A DNA stretch of 64,000 nucleotides from Lachnospiraceae bacterium UBA7076. Lineage in GTDB: Bacteria > Bacillota > Clostridia > Lachnospirales > Lachnospiraceae. The stretch is from assembly GCA_002493625.1 (NCBI GenBank), contig DKZK01000013.1, forward strand, positions 107,855 through 171,854, written 5' to 3'. Each line of letters opens with the position of its first letter. Positions within the stretch are counted from its first letter, which is position 1. The translations under genes and the position numbers were made by a program. The notes below the pieces were generated by a model. The model was not told the origin of the DNA and made no database searches. It saw only the letters and a list, made by a program, of their open reading frames with translations. Of this stretch, positions 16,925 through 25,262 are shown one piece after another.

Positions 16925-17925
16925 AATTTATAAACTTTTTAGAAGAAAAAATTTTTTTTATGCTCTTTCAGATTATTTTTATATTCATAGTCTCGGGGAT
17001 GCTGTTTTTCGTGAATATTCCATTATACTACATAGCTATAACGACACTTTTATTAACAGGATTGGTTATGTTGTATTTATTTTTTGCTTACCTGTCCGAG
17101 CTGCGAAAATATAAAAAAATCGTATCAATGGTTGATAATTTAGAGGAAAAGTATCTGATATCCGAAATACTGCATAAACCTCTTAATTTAGAAAATAAAG
17201 CATATTATTATGCCTTGAAACAGGCATGCAAAGCGATGAATAATAAGATAGGCATATTGGAAAAGGATTTTTCCGATTATCAGGAATATATAGAAAGCTT
17301 TGTCCATGAGATAAAGACGCCGATTGCAGCTTTGTCCTTAACTTTTGATAATAATAAGGATTTTATTTTAAAAAGCGAGACAGATAAAATCAATGAGCTG
17401 ACGGAACAAATGCTTTTTTATGCCAGAAGCAGCAATACGGAAAAAGATTATTTTGTTACGGAACTTGATTTGGAAGAAATTGTGCATCGTGTAATTTTGA
17501 AATACAGGCATTACATTTTAAATAAAAACATTAAGCTGAATATTCATAATTTAGATAATAAAGTTTATACAGATGAGAAATGGGTCGTGTTTATATTGTC
17601 GCAGATTATTCAAAACTGTATTAAATATTTAGATAAGAAAGATAAGATAATAGAAATTTCAAGCCAAAATAATAAAAATAATATCGTTCTGACAATAAGA
17701 GATAATGGCTGTGGGATAAAAGAATCCGACTTAAGGCGAATATGTGAGAAAGGATTTACCGGCAGTGACAGAAAAAAAGAGCATGCTACGGGAATGGGAC
17801 TTTATTTATCAGATAAACTGTGCAAAATGCTTGGATTAAGCATGGAAATTGATTCCGAGCAGGATAAATATACGGAGGTTAATCTGACATTTCCAAAAAA
17901 CAGCGTTACAAAGCCTGAGCTTTAG
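16921..17925 (+). CDS. BceS-type intramembrane-sensing histidine kinase
   Basis: 334 residues. Two transmembrane helices (about 10-32 and 36-58) are separated by only a few residues, so there is no sensor domain; such kinases take their signal from the BceAB transporter. Dimerisation/phosphorylation region FVHEIKTPIAALSL (His near 130), N-box SQIIQNCIKYLDK, G1 IRDNGCGI, G2 ATGMGLYLSDKL. Codons are notably A/T-rich (AAA, AAT, ATA, TTA), like the rest of the module. Confidence 0.93.
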   Translation: MKFINFLEEKIFFMLFQIIFIFIVSGMLFFVNIPLYYIAITTLLLTGLVMLYLFFAYLSELRKYKKIVSMVDNLEEKYLISEILHKPLNLENKAYYYALKQACKAMNNKIGILEKDFSDYQEYIESFVHEIKTPIAALSLTFDNNKDFILKSETDKINELTEQMLFYARSSNTEKDYFVTELDLEEIVHRVILKYRHYILNKNIKLNIHNLDNKVYTDEKWVVFILSQIIQNCIKYLDKKDKIIEISSQNNKNNIVLTIRDNGCGIKESDLRRICEKGFTGSDRKKEHATGMGLYLSDKLCKMLGLSMEIDSEQDKYTEVNLTFPKNSVTKPEL

Positions 17926-18045
17926 GAAGATATATTGCGGAAGCAGGAGAGACATTTCTTAGACAGAAATATTCATTTAAGGAATATTTAAGAATTGCAT
18001 AAAGACATTTAAGAATTGAAAAAATAGAATGGAACGTGTAGGTTG

Positions 18046-18072
18046 TGTCAAGTTTTCTATGAAAACTTGACA
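18046..18072. repeat. Perfect 12-bp inverted repeat
   Basis: TGTCAAGTTTTC and GAAAACTTGACA flank a 3-nt loop. No T-tract follows, so it is a poor intrinsic terminator. It abuts the R2 element that starts at 18074 and may mark that element's edge. The rest of the 278-bp gap from 17926 holds the weak repeat mentioned at 16155, two ATTTAAGAATTG direct repeats and R2. Confidence 0.5.
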
Positions 18073-18073
18073 T

Positions 18074-18188
18074 GTAGTATGTCCGGTGGCAAAGCCACCG
18101 AGACACGATGTCAGCTCATAGAGTTCTCGATTTACAAAGTAAATCGGAACAGATGCCGAAGGCAAATATGGAATAGCTGACGTTCAAT
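18074..18188 (+). repeat. R2 structured repeat, copy 2 (upstream of ABC ATPase)
   Basis: Same length and orientation relative to the next gene as copy 1 at 1018-1132. The outer stem is GTCAGCT/AGCTGAC here and GTCAGCC/GGCTGAT in copy 1: a C-G pair replaced by T-A. GGTGGC-aaa-GCCACC pairs fully where copy 1 has one G-U. It ends 15 nt before the start codon, with AAGGAGG between. Confidence 0.7.
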
Positions 18189-18203
18189 AAAAGGAGGTTG
18201 ACT

Positions 18204-18962
18204 ATGGAAAAAATACTGTTAAAAACCGAAAATCTAAGCAAATCCTTTTCTGTGGGAGGGGTTATGCAGCACGTTCTTAAAAATATTGATTTAGCGCTTT
18301 ATGAGGGAGATTTTACTGTCATTATGGGGGCAAGCGGCGCTGGAAAATCCACGCTTTTATATGCGGTTTCAGGAATGGATACCCCAACCCTTGGGACGAT
18401 TACATTTGGGGATAAGGAGATTTCCAAATTTAGTCAGGATGAGCTTGCAGTGTTCCGGCGTGAGCATTGCGGCTTCGTGTTCCAGCAGATTTACCTGATT
18501 GACGGAATGTCGCTGATGGATAATGTGCTTGCGGCAGGGCTGCTTGTATCGAAGGATAAGAGGGTGGTTGTGGAACGGGCAAAAAAGCTGTTTGCTTCCG
18601 TGGACATACCGGAGGAAATGTATGGGAAATTCCCAACCCAGATTTCAGGAGGAGAGGCGCAGAGGGTCGGAATTGTGAGGGCCCTTATAAATACGCCTGA
18701 AATTTTATTTGCAGATGAGCCGACCGGTGCATTAAATTCCCAGACCGGACTGGATGTTTTAAATACGCTCACGGAATTTAATGAGCAAGGGCAGAGCGTT
18801 GTGATGGTAACCCATGATATGCGCTCGGCAAGACGCGGAAACCGGATATTGTACTTAAAGGACGGCGTTATACTTGGTGAGTGCAATCTGGGGAAGTATA
18901 AGCATAATGACATGGAAAGACACGAAAAGCTTTCTGCATTTTTGTCTGAAATGGGGTGGTAA
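18204..18962 (+). CDS. MacB-type ABC transporter ATPase
   Basis: 252 residues. Walker A GASGAGKST near residue 45, Q-loop FVFQQIYLIDG, signature ISGGEAQRVGIVRAL, Walker B ILFADEPTGALNSQT (Asn replaces the usual Asp of ALDSxT), H-loop VTHDMRSARRGNRILYLKDG. The ATG at 18204 lies 6 nt after AAGGAGG. The permease gene follows by one base. No two-component system accompanies this pair, unlike the two upstream systems. Confidence 0.92.
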   Translation: MEKILLKTENLSKSFSVGGVMQHVLKNIDLALYEGDFTVIMGASGAGKSTLLYAVSGMDTPTLGTITFGDKEISKFSQDELAVFRREHCGFVFQQIYLIDGMSLMDNVLAAGLLVSKDKRVVVERAKKLFASVDIPEEMYGKFPTQISGGEAQRVGIVRALINTPEILFADEPTGALNSQTGLDVLNTLTEFNEQGQSVVMVTHDMRSARRGNRILYLKDGVILGECNLGKYKHNDMERHEKLSAFLSEMGW

Positions 18963-18963
18963 A

Positions 18964-21327
18964 ATGAAAAAAGCATTTCTTATCGCCCGTTCCAATTTTC
19001 GTAAATCAAAGGGGCAGGTAATATCCATTGCTGCACTCATGCTGATTGTCGGAATGATGCTCAATTTGTGGCTTATTTTGCAGATGGATTATAAGAAAAA
19101 CTTTGAACGCCACCATGACAGGCTGAACGCAGAGCATGTTGCCATGTGCGTAAACATAGGCAGCATGAATGAGTCTGAAAAGCTGTCTGAAAAGCTGACA
19201 GATGTTATTGAAAATGATTCCCGCACCGATGAATATTCTATTGATGATGCCTTGCTTATGCCGGGTTCGTTTCAATATAATGGCGGTGATTTAAATACAA
19301 CCTGTGTGTTTCTTGATAAAGAGACAGCGGTGTCCCGTTCCGTAGGAAAAATTGAAATTGTGGAGGACAGCGATGAAACCAGCGGTATTTATGTGCCCAT
19401 GATTTACAAGTCGGAGGATATTGCAATTGGAAAGCAGATGAAAATAACGTCAGGGACGTATGAATTTAATTATACTATATGTGGGTTTACCAATAGCGTT
19501 ATGGGGGGCTCCCACAACTGCGCCATTTGTGAAATTGTTCTCACGGAGGATAAATATAAGGAGACGAAGGAAATATTGCAGAAGGAAAACTCCATTTTTG
19601 CCAATGGCGCTATGTTTTGCTCCGTACGGCTTAAGGATGTGGAGGAATGTGAGAGCTATAATGCAATGCTCAAGGATGCAATTTCGGAGTATACGTATTC
19701 AATCAGCAATTATTATACAATGGTGTATCAGTCAAGATATATATCACAGATGATATGCGCCGCCGTAATAAGCGCAATGGCATTTCTGATACTTCTGGTT
19801 GCGCTTGTTGTCATGGCGTCCAATATCGTGAATTATATTCAGGAGAATATGAAAAAGCTTGGGACGTTAAAGGCGGTCGGTTATACCGGAAGACAGATTA
19901 TAAACGCTTTTCACATGCAGTTTTTAAGCGTGTCCGTGATTGCTGCCATTCTGGGAGCCGTCCTGTCCTACCTTGTTTTTCCTGCAATCAATATAATGAT
20001 GATTTCACAGACGGGAATCCCCTATGAGGTTCATTTTTTACCGGCACCGTTTTTGATTACAATCGGAATTTTGGGCGGAGCGGTGCTTCTTACCGTGTGG
20101 GCTGCGGTGAGAAGGGTTAAAAAAATTGAACCGATTGTTGCGCTGCGGCAGGGAGTAAAGACACACAGCTTCAAAAAAAATCATGTTCCTCTGGAGCATA
20201 CAAAGGCGCCGCTTAATATTGCCCTTGCGCTTAAGACGATGTTTTCAAGTGTAAAAAACAATGTAACCATATGTATTTCCATGCTTGTATGCGCGCTTGT
20301 TTTGGTTTTTTCAGCAGTGATGATTGAAAATGTCATTGTGGACATCAATAAATTCATCACAATTATTGTGGGAGAAACATGCGATAGCTGTATCAATGTA
20401 AATTCGGACGCAGAGCAGGAATTTTTACAAATAGTAAATGATGACGAAAGAGTGGAGAAAGCATACTTATATAGCAACACTGCGACAACCCATGTAAATG
20501 GAGCAGAGCTTATGACAACGGTTATAGATAACTGGGAGGATGTAAATAATCCGGATGTGGTTTTTAAGGGAAGATTTCCGAAATACGAGAATGAAATAGC
20601 AATTGCCGCAAAATTTGCCGAAGAAAATAATATTCATATAGGAGATGAAATAATAGTTTCCTCAAATGGAAAGGAAGGAAAATATATTGTGTCAGGGCTT
20701 ACCCAGATAACGAATAATCTGGGTTTGGATTGTATCTATACACGTGAGGGATTTATGAGGCTCGGAGAACTGTCAGACGTAAGCTATTATATCAATCTTG
20801 TGGATGGCGCAGATGTGGATGCTTTTAATTCGGACATGAAAGAGAAACTTGGAAATAACGCAAATATGGCAATCAATGTAGATGATACGGTTTCCGCAGG
20901 GGTAACCGTTTACGTTCAGCTTATGACTATGATTGTCATTGGAGTGTTAGTGTTAAGCGGCGGCGTCATTGCATTTGTGCTCTACCTTCTTGTGAGAACA
21001 AGGCTGGGCAATAAAAAACAGGATTACGGAATTATGAAATCCTTTGGCTTTACTACAAGGCAGCTTATCGTCCAGACTACCGTTTCCTTTATGCCGCCAA
21101 TAATATTGTCAACCATTGTGGGGCTGGCTGTCGGATGCATTGTTATAAATCCGTTTATGTCCTTGTTTTTAAGCAGTATTGGAATTGTAAAATGTACATT
21201 TACCGTTCCGGCTGGGCTTGTAATCATGGAGGGCGTCGGAATTATCCTGTTTACATTTTTAATTCTGTGCCTTATGTCACGGAAGATTAAAAAGCTTGCA
21301 GTACATTCTCTGCTGATAGGAGAGTAG
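18964..21327 (+). CDS. Full-length FtsX-type ABC permease (two FtsX domains)
   Basis: 787 residues. N-terminal helix (about 19-37), extracytoplasmic domain, FtsX domain 1 with three helices (about 260-410; coupling sequence KKLGTLKAVGYTGRQIINAF), a second extracytoplasmic domain (about 480-660) introduced by a helix near 450, and FtsX domain 2 (about 670-780; KKQDYGIMKSFGFTTRQLIVQ). The start MKKAFLIARSNFRKSKGQ is typical of this class and lies 1 bp after the ATPase stop. The two permease halves are fused here, in contrast to the split permeases at 8310 and 9420. Probable exporter of peptides or other surface compounds. Confidence 0.9.
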   Translation: MKKAFLIARSNFRKSKGQVISIAALMLIVGMMLNLWLILQMDYKKNFERHHDRLNAEHVAMCVNIGSMNESEKLSEKLTDVIENDSRTDEYSIDDALLMPGSFQYNGGDLNTTCVFLDKETAVSRSVGKIEIVEDSDETSGIYVPMIYKSEDIAIGKQMKITSGTYEFNYTICGFTNSVMGGSHNCAICEIVLTEDKYKETKEILQKENSIFANGAMFCSVRLKDVEECESYNAMLKDAISEYTYSISNYYTMVYQSRYISQMICAAVISAMAFLILLVALVVMASNIVNYIQENMKKLGTLKAVGYTGRQIINAFHMQFLSVSVIAAILGAVLSYLVFPAINIMMISQTGIPYEVHFLPAPFLITIGILGGAVLLTVWAAVRRVKKIEPIVALRQGVKTHSFKKNHVPLEHTKAPLNIALALKTMFSSVKNNVTICISMLVCALVLVFSAVMIENVIVDINKFITIIVGETCDSCINVNSDAEQEFLQIVNDDERVEKAYLYSNTATTHVNGAELMTTVIDNWEDVNNPDVVFKGRFPKYENEIAIAAKFAEENNIHIGDEIIVSSNGKEGKYIVSGLTQITNNLGLDCIYTREGFMRLGELSDVSYYINLVDGADVDAFNSDMKEKLGNNANMAINVDDTVSAGVTVYVQLMTMIVIGVLVLSGGVIAFVLYLLVRTRLGNKKQDYGIMKSFGFTTRQLIVQTTVSFMPPIILSTIVGLAVGCIVINPFMSLFLSSIGIVKCTFTVPAGLVIMEGVGIILFTFLILCLMSRKIKKLAVHSLLIGE

Positions 21328-21334
21328 GAGATGG

Positions 21335-21386
21335 GGCTGTCGCAATAAGGACTTTAAATTTCTTTCAAATGCATTTTTAACAAAGA
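21335..21386. repeat. R1 repeat, half copy in inverse orientation
   Basis: GGCTGTCGCAATAAGG (21335-21350) followed by ATGCATTTTTAACAAAGA (21369-21386) is the reverse complement of the right half of R1 seen at 1-53 and 961-1013. It begins 8 bp after the permease stop codon and may also help end transcription. Confidence 0.65.
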
Positions 21387-21414
21387 ACGCTCCATAAAAC
21401 TGTATTATTCATCA

Positions 21415-21443
21415 TTGTAAAAAAAGGCTTTTTATTGTATAAT
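21415..21443 (+). promoter_or_regulatory. Promoter of fba
   Basis: TTGTAA (21415-21420), 17-nt spacer, TATAAT (21438-21443). This is the best housekeeping promoter in the window. Transcription would start near 21450, giving a leader of about 120 nt. Confidence 0.75.
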
Positions 21444-21446
21444 ATG

Positions 21447-21487
21447 CCCTAAGGTATGCCCGACGAAGTTGGGAGGATACCTTAGGG
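21447..21487 (+). promoter_or_regulatory. 5'-terminal stem-loop in the fba leader
   Basis: CCCTAAGGTAT (21447-21457) and ATACCTTAGGG (21477-21487) form a perfect 11-bp stem around a 19-nt loop that can pair further (CCC/GGG). It starts at about the transcription start point, a position typical of mRNA-stabilising 5' hairpins; no T-tract follows. Confidence 0.5.
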
Positions 21488-21571
21488 TACGCCCGCAAAA
21501 GCAATTAACAGCGTGGCATGACGCTGCGAATTACAAAAATAAATTATAAAGTGAAATGGAGGAATTACAAA

Positions 21572-22435
21572 ATGTTAGTTTCAGCTACAGAGATGTTGAA
21601 AAAGGCAAAGGAAGGCAAGTACGCTGTCGGTCAGTTCAATATCAATAACCTTGAGTGGACAAAGTCAATCCTTTTAACTGCACAGGAGCTTAATTCACCT
21701 GTTATATTAGGTGTATCTGAGGGCGCAGGAAAGTATATGACAGGCTTCAAGACTGTTACAGCTATGGTAAAGGCTATGGATGAGGAGCTTGGAATTACTG
21801 TTCCTGTAGCGCTTCACTTAGACCATGGAACCTATGAAGGATGCTATAAGTGTATTAAAGCAGGCTTTACTTCCATTATGTTTGACGGCTCACACTATCC
21901 GATTGAGGAGAACATTGCAAAGACACAGGAGCTTGTAAATGTAGCCCACAATCTTGGACTTTCCATTGAGGCTGAGGTTGGTTCCATCGGCGGTGAGGAG
22001 GATGGAGTTATCGGCGCAGGTGAGTGCGCAGACCCGAATGAGTGCAAGGCTATTGCTGATTTGGGTGTGGACATGCTTGCGGCAGGTATCGGTAATATTC
22101 ACGGCAAGTACCCTGAAAACTGGGCAGGCTTAAGCTTTGAAACTCTTGCGGCAGTTCAGGAAAAGACAGGCGTTATGCCTCTCGTGCTTCATGGCGGTAC
22201 AGGCATTCCTGAGGATATGATAAAGAAAGCAATTTCACTTGGCGTATCAAAGATTAACGTAAATACAGAGTGTCAGCTTTCCTTCCAGGAAGCAACAAGA
22301 AAATATATCGAGGAGGGCAAGGATCAGCAGGGTAAGGGCTTTGACCCGCGTAAGCTGCTTGCTCCGGGCGCTGAGGCAATCAAGGCAACCGTAAAAGAGA
22401 AGATGGAGCTTTTTGGTTCGGTAGGTAAGGCTTAA
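21572..22435 (+). CDS. fba: Class II fructose-1,6-bisphosphate aldolase
   Basis: 287 residues, the length of the Bacillus-type class IIB enzyme. It splits fructose-1,6-bisphosphate into dihydroxyacetone phosphate and glyceraldehyde-3-phosphate using Zn2+. Catalytic Asp and zinc His are in LHLDHG (residues 81-86); other motifs are FDGSHYP, EAEVGSIGGEEDG, zinc His in GNIHGKY, LHGGTG, and NVNTECQ. The ATG at 21572 follows GGAGG and gives the family start MLVSATEML; upstream in-frame starts lie in the leader. Tagatose-bisphosphate aldolase is the near alternative, but a lone, strongly promoted gene favours glycolysis. A TetR gene begins one base after its stop. Confidence 0.93.
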   Translation: MLVSATEMLKKAKEGKYAVGQFNINNLEWTKSILLTAQELNSPVILGVSEGAGKYMTGFKTVTAMVKAMDEELGITVPVALHLDHGTYEGCYKCIKAGFTSIMFDGSHYPIEENIAKTQELVNVAHNLGLSIEAEVGSIGGEEDGVIGAGECADPNECKAIADLGVDMLAAGIGNIHGKYPENWAGLSFETLAAVQEKTGVMPLVLHGGTGIPEDMIKKAISLGVSKINVNTECQLSFQEATRKYIEEGKDQQGKGFDPRKLLAPGAEAIKATVKEKMELFGSVGKA

Positions 22436-22436
22436 T

Positions 22437-22994
22437 ATGTCGGTAACTGAAAAGGTTATTACGGAGACGTTCATGAAGCTTTTAAATGAACGTCCCCTTG
22501 AAAAAATATCCGTTAAGGATATTGTCAGCGAGTGCGGTATAAGCCGGAATACTTTTTACTATCATTATCAGGATATATATGCCTTGCTTGAAGCTGTATT
22601 TGAGACACAGGCGCAGGCTATGCTTGAGGAGTACAGACCATATGATTCATGGCGTGATGCGCTTATTCAGATAACGGAATTTCTGATTGAGAACAAGACG
22701 GCAATCTATCATATTTACAACTCCGTAAACCGCGAACAGCTTGAGCGGTATCTCTATAAGGTCACACAGGAGATTATGCTTGATTTTGTTAAGATTCAGG
22801 CTGAAGGCATGGAAGTTTCTGATATGGATATCATGTATATTGCGCTTTTCTATAAGCATGCGGTCGTAGGCATTATTTTTGAATGGCTGCAAAGGAACAT
22901 GAAGGATGACGCGGAAGCTGCCATATATGAGCTCAGCAGAATTTTTGACGGAAACATCAGGATGACGCTGGAAAGAATCAGTAAAACTAAATAA
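22437..22994 (+). CDS. TetR-family transcriptional regulator
   Basis: 185 residues. N-terminal helix-turn-helix: TFMKLLNERPLEKISVKDIVSE... then CGISRNTFYYHYQD (about residues 32-46), the recognition-helix signature of the TetR family, DhaS/TetR_C-like branch. The C-terminal ligand/dimer domain is unassigned. Its start is one base after the fba stop with an AGGTAAGG site inside fba, so it can be read from the fba promoter. A terminator follows, then the MMPL transporter gene, its most likely target through the palindrome at 23080. Confidence 0.9.
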   Translation: MSVTEKVITETFMKLLNERPLEKISVKDIVSECGISRNTFYYHYQDIYALLEAVFETQAQAMLEEYRPYDSWRDALIQITEFLIENKTAIYHIYNSVNREQLERYLYKVTQEIMLDFVKIQAEGMEVSDMDIMYIALFYKHAVVGIIFEWLQRNMKDDAEAAIYELSRIFDGNIRMTLERISKTK

Positions 22995-23010
22995 TTTTAG
23001 GACATTTTAA

Positions 23011-23047
23011 AGGGTGTGCGCAAATTTTGTGCACACTCTTTTTTCTG
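23011..23047 (+). terminator. Intrinsic terminator after the TetR gene
   Basis: GGGTGTGC pairs with GCACACTC around CAAATTTTGT, followed by TTTTTT. It separates the fba-tetR unit from the MMPL unit. Confidence 0.85.
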
Positions 23048-23079
23048 TTTATTGTTTTAAGCCGGCTTTCATAATATAT

Positions 23080-23107
23080 TTCCTAATGAAAACAATGCTT
23101 TTAGGAA
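23080..23107. promoter_or_regulatory. Candidate TetR operator before the MMPL gene
   Basis: TTCCTAA (23080-23086) and TTAGGAA (23101-23107) are perfect inverted repeats 14 bp apart, just after an AT-rich TAATAT (-10-like) at 23072. Placement between a TetR gene and a transporter gene is the classical arrangement for a local repressor. Confidence 0.45.
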
Positions 23108-23133
23108 AATTTTAGTAAAAAGGAAAAGAGGTA

Positions 23134-25236
23134 ATGGCTATGAGCAGATTTGGAAAGGCAGTAGTAAAATTAAAAATTCCGATTTTAATCATCGCAGTTT
23201 TACTCCTTGTACCATCTCTATTTGGAATGCTTAACACGCGTATCAATTACGATATGCTTGATTATCTTCCGGGAGATATTGATACGGTTAAAGGGCAGGA
23301 AATTCTTCTTGATGATTTCGGGAAGGGAGCCTTTTCCATAGTTGTAATCGAGGGTATGACCCCGAAGGAAATATCCGATGTAAAGGATCTTGTGGAGGAA
23401 ATCGACCACGTTGAAACCGTCATATGGTATGACAGCATTGCAGATGTATCAATACCGATGGAGCTTCTTCCGGACAAATACTATGATGTATTTAACAAGG
23501 AAGATGCAACACTTATGGCGATATTCTTTGATACATCCACAAGCGCAGATGAAACCATGGAGGCAATAAGTGAAATAAGAAAGCTTATGGGAAAACAGTG
23601 CTTTGTAACGGGAATGTCTGCAATGGTTACGGATCTTAAGGAGCTGTGTGAGACTGAGGAACCGGTTTATGTAGGACTTGCGGTGCTTTGCGCAACGGTT
23701 GTCATGATGATTTTCATGGATTCTTTTCTTATACCGTTTATATTCCTTGCAAGTATAGGAATGGCAATCCTTCTGAATCTTGGAACAAATATAATGTTCG
23801 GAGAAATATCCTATATAACCAAGGCACTTTCGGCAGTGCTTCAGCTTGGTGTCACAATGGACTATTCTATATTCCTATGGCACAGCTACACGGAGGAAAA
23901 GCAAAATTATGATGATAAGGAAAGCGCAATGGCAAGCGCAATCGGAAAGACCCTGTCGTCTGTTGTGGGAAGCTCCATTACGACGGTTGCCGGATTTCTG
24001 GCCCTTTGCTTTATGAGCTTTACGCTTGGAAAGGATCTTGGAATCGTTATGGCAAAGGGGGTTGTGTTCGGAGTAATCGGCTGCGTGACAACACTTCCGT
24101 CCATGATACTTGTATTTGACAAGGCAATTGAAAAGACGAAGCATAAATCAATTATACCAAATATGGATAAATTTTCGAAGCAGGTTGTTAAGCTTGCGCC
24201 TGTATTTATTATATTGTTTCTGGCTGTTGTGGGACCTGCATTTTACGGATATCAGAAAGCCGGAGTTTACTATGACCTCTCCGAATCGCTTCCGGAGGAT
24301 ATGAATTTTGTCATAGCAAATACAAAGCTTCAGGATGAGTTTGACATGGGAAGCACGCATATGATACTTGTGGATTCGGCTACACCGCAGAAGCAGATGA
24401 AGGAAATGATGGATAGTATTGAAGAAGTTGAGGGGGTTAAAGCAGTTTTAGGACTGGAAACGATTATAGGTTCTCTGCTTCCGGAAACTGTGCTTCCCGA
24501 ATCCGTAACGGAAATCCTTGAAAGTGACAACTATAAGCTGTTAATGATAAGTTCCCAGTACAAGGTTGCCACAGACGAGGTAAATGCGCAGATTGATGAC
24601 ATAAATAATGTGCTTAAGAAATATGACCCAAATGGCATGCTGATAGGCGAAGCGCCGTGTACAAAGGATTTAATAGAGATAACAGACCATGACTTTATGG
24701 TTGTAAGCTGGCTTTCGATAGCGGCAATATTTATTATAATATTGTTTGTGTTCAAGAGCTTATCCCTGCCGGTTCTGCTTGTGGCGGTAATAGAATTTGC
24801 AATATTTATAAACCTTGGTATTCCGTACTTTACACAGACCTCGCTGCCTTTTGTGGCGCCGATATGTATCAGTACGATTCAGCTTGGAGCAACCGTGGAT
24901 TATGCCATACTTATGACAACAAGATATAAGCGTGAAAGATTTGCCGGACTTGGCAAAAAGGAGGCGGCGGGAAATGCTCTGTCAGCGTCCATACCGTCAA
25001 TCATTGTAAGCGCATTCGGATTTTTTGCCGCAACCTTTGGCGTCGGAATGTACTCTGAGGTTGATATGATAAGCTCCATGTGTCTGCTTATGGCAAGGGG
25101 CTCCATGGTGAGCATGGTGTCGGTTATACTTGTTCTCCCGTCATTGCTCAGACTGTTTGACAAGCTGATATGCGTAACCAGCATTGGCTTTGTGAAGAAG
25201 AAAAAAATGCCGAGGGCAGTAGAAAAATATTCATAA
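23134..25236 (+). CDS. MMPL/RND-family transporter
   Basis: 700 residues. Two repeats of one helix, a large extracytoplasmic domain and five helices, as in the MMPL/HpnN-type RND superfamily: first membrane bundle about residues 178-330, second about 525-690. Motifs GVTMDYSIFLWHSYTEE and the equivalent GATVDYAILMTTRYKRE carry the conserved Asp of proton-coupled RND proteins; SSITTVAGFLAL and ASIPSIIVSAFGFFAA follow each. It probably exports lipids or hydrophobic compounds. Two in-frame ATGs (23134 and 23140) are both possible; GAGG fits the second better. The heptad-repeat protein gene follows after 26 bp. Confidence 0.9.
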   Translation: MAMSRFGKAVVKLKIPILIIAVLLLVPSLFGMLNTRINYDMLDYLPGDIDTVKGQEILLDDFGKGAFSIVVIEGMTPKEISDVKDLVEEIDHVETVIWYDSIADVSIPMELLPDKYYDVFNKEDATLMAIFFDTSTSADETMEAISEIRKLMGKQCFVTGMSAMVTDLKELCETEEPVYVGLAVLCATVVMMIFMDSFLIPFIFLASIGMAILLNLGTNIMFGEISYITKALSAVLQLGVTMDYSIFLWHSYTEEKQNYDDKESAMASAIGKTLSSVVGSSITTVAGFLALCFMSFTLGKDLGIVMAKGVVFGVIGCVTTLPSMILVFDKAIEKTKHKSIIPNMDKFSKQVVKLAPVFIILFLAVVGPAFYGYQKAGVYYDLSESLPEDMNFVIANTKLQDEFDMGSTHMILVDSATPQKQMKEMMDSIEEVEGVKAVLGLETIIGSLLPETVLPESVTEILESDNYKLLMISSQYKVATDEVNAQIDDINNVLKKYDPNGMLIGEAPCTKDLIEITDHDFMVVSWLSIAAIFIIILFVFKSLSLPVLLVAVIEFAIFINLGIPYFTQTSLPFVAPICISTIQLGATVDYAILMTTRYKRERFAGLGKKEAAGNALSASIPSIIVSAFGFFAATFGVGMYSEVDMISSMCLLMARGSMVSMVSVILVLPSLLRLFDKLICVTSIGFVKKKKMPRAVEKYS

Positions 25237-25262
25237 TAGATATTATATAAGGAGGAATCATT

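Noticed and set aside
18046..18072. Intrinsic terminator after the Bce kinase
   Set aside because: The stem is perfect but A/T-rich in its upper part and not followed by a T-tract.
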